64,000 nt of DNA from JAHEAO01 sp041633555 (GTDB lineage: Bacteria; Pseudomonadota; Alphaproteobacteria; Rhodobacterales; Rhodobacteraceae). Every line of letters begins with the position of its first letter. Position 1 is the stretch's first letter. The position numbers and the translations under genes are program-made. The stretch is from NCBI GenBank assembly GCA_041633555.1, contig JBFKFZ010000006.1:1-64000 (forward strand). The letters are read 5' to 3'. A model generated the notes under the pieces. The model ran no database searches, was not told the DNA's origin, and worked only from the letters and a program-made list of their open reading frames with translations. Positions 63,347-64,000 of the stretch are shown piece by piece.

Positions 63347-64000
63347 CGCCGGGCACGGGTGGTGACACCGCGAGTCCTACGCCCTATCCCGGGCTGCGGT
63401 CGTTTCACCGGTCAGAATTCGACATCTTTTTCGGCCGCGACGATCACGTCTCGGAAATGCTGTCGAAGCTGGCGAAGAACCATTTCCTTTGCATAACGGG
63501 CCCCTCCGGATGCGGTAAGTCCTCGCTGGCGCGCACCGGTCTGTTCAACGCGCTTGAGGCCGGTTTCCTGTCCGGCCGTGGATCGGACTGGATCTTTTGT
63601 GATCTGCACCCCGAAACCGATCCACTCGACAGGCTTTGCGCCGCGCTTGCCACTGCGATTGTCCTCGGCGAAAGCGGTCGCGAGGCGTCCGAGCCGGATC
63701 CGGAAGAGGCCGCCGACATCGCCGAGCTGCGGTCGCTCTTCCACAACCACATCGAGGACCGATCGAGCAACCTGACCGGAGCGCTCGACAAGGTGACGCT
63801 GGTCGAGAGGCGGCCCATCGTGATTCTCGTCGACCAGTTCGAAGAGATCTTCCGTTACGCCCAGGATGACCCGCATGCCGCGTCGCGTTTCGTCGATGTG
63901 CTGCTCAAAACCTCGGCCGTTCGGCGTGACGTCTACGTGGTCATCACCATTCGTACCGACGAATTGGAGAAATGCGCGCGCTATGGCGGGCTGACCGCCG
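63343..64000 (+). CDS. nSTAND1-type P-loop NTPase, N-terminal part (runs off right edge)
   Basis: Reading from ATG 63343 gives 219 residues to the edge: PYPGLRSFHRSEFDIFFGRD (nSTAND1 N-terminal signature), Walker A GPSGCGKSS (53-61), Walker B VILVDQFEEIF (160-170) and ITIRTDELEKC (sensor-type motif) near 201-211. nSTAND proteins are ATP-dependent sensors that oligomerise and activate effectors, often TIR NADases. Translation is coupled to the TIR protein by an ATGA overlap. The C-terminal sensor part (repeats or effector) is missing from the window, so the full architecture is unknown. Confidence 0.85.
   Translation, partial: MTPGTGGDTASPTPYPGLRSFHRSEFDIFFGRDDHVSEMLSKLAKNHFLCITGPSGCGKSSLARTGLFNALEAGFLSGRGSDWIFCDLHPETDPLDRLCAALATAIVLGESGREASEPDPEEAADIAELRSLFHNHIEDRSSNLTGALDKVTLVERRPIVILVDQFEEIFRYAQDDPHAASRFVDVLLKTSAVRRDVYVVITIRTDELEKCARYGGLTA

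Overview
The window is high-GC DNA from an alphaproteobacterium, most likely a Rhodobacteraceae/Rhodobacterales member (Paracoccus/Rhodobacter-like; genus not determined). Grounds: a 407-residue C4-pathway 5-aminolevulinate synthase (hemA), the blocks bamE<>DUF177...rpmF-plsX-fabH-ihfA-merR, argS-SPOR-nagZ-scpA-scpB, ispG-rodZ-like, and several TTG/GTG starts. Most of the window is chromosomal core; accessory material is patchy.

Layout. 0-0.8 kb: the 5' end of an IS5-family (IS427-like) element, cut by the window edge and inserted into a secreted DUF4440-like gene. 1-9.1 kb: olsB, msrB, bamE, DUF177, an intrusive sulfotransferase/glycosyltransferase pair, then rpmF-plsX-fabH-ihfA-merR. 9.2-13.3 kb: tRNA-Pro(GGG), a long dCTP deaminase, two membrane proteins and an alpha/beta hydrolase with a 1-base frameshift. 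13.3-18.8 kb: scpB-scpA-nagZ-SPOR-argS (minus strand). 18.9-24.9 kb: a probable intrusion between argS and dgt holding an Na+/H+ antiporter, an acyltransferase, an unusual peptidoglycan-binding-domain protein and a LysR gene broken by an in-frame TGA. 25-44.95 kb: dgt, an A-type Fe-S carrier, a CHRD protein with a PEP-CTERM-like tail, an HI0933-type flavoprotein, xthA, uvrA, two MFS transporters, lpdA, DUF924, queA, an AsmA/DUF3971 protein, bcp, an M23 peptidase and a bactofilin. 45-58.4 kb: DUF2189, prfB, PBP1A, AmiC amidase, aminotransferase, DsbA-like, ispG, RodZ-like, hemA, M20 dipeptidase. 58.4-58.6 kb: two identical tRNA-Asp genes.

Right of the tRNA-Asp pair the character changes to accessory DNA: a small alpha-beta-barrel-like protein, an orphan TAXI-type TRAP binding protein, a two-gene operon of small helical proteins of unknown function, and then, behind a strong sigma70-like promoter, a 502-residue TIR-type protein translationally coupled to an nSTAND1 P-loop NTPase that runs off the window. 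That TIR/nSTAND1 locus is the best candidate for an uncharacterised immune or conflict system.

Envelope biogenesis (bamE, plsX/fabH, nagZ, AsmA, M23-bactofilin, PBP1A, AmiC, RodZ-like) and DNA/nucleotide maintenance (dcd, dgt, xthA, uvrA, scpAB) dominate the core. No CRISPR array, rRNA operon or phage module was seen.
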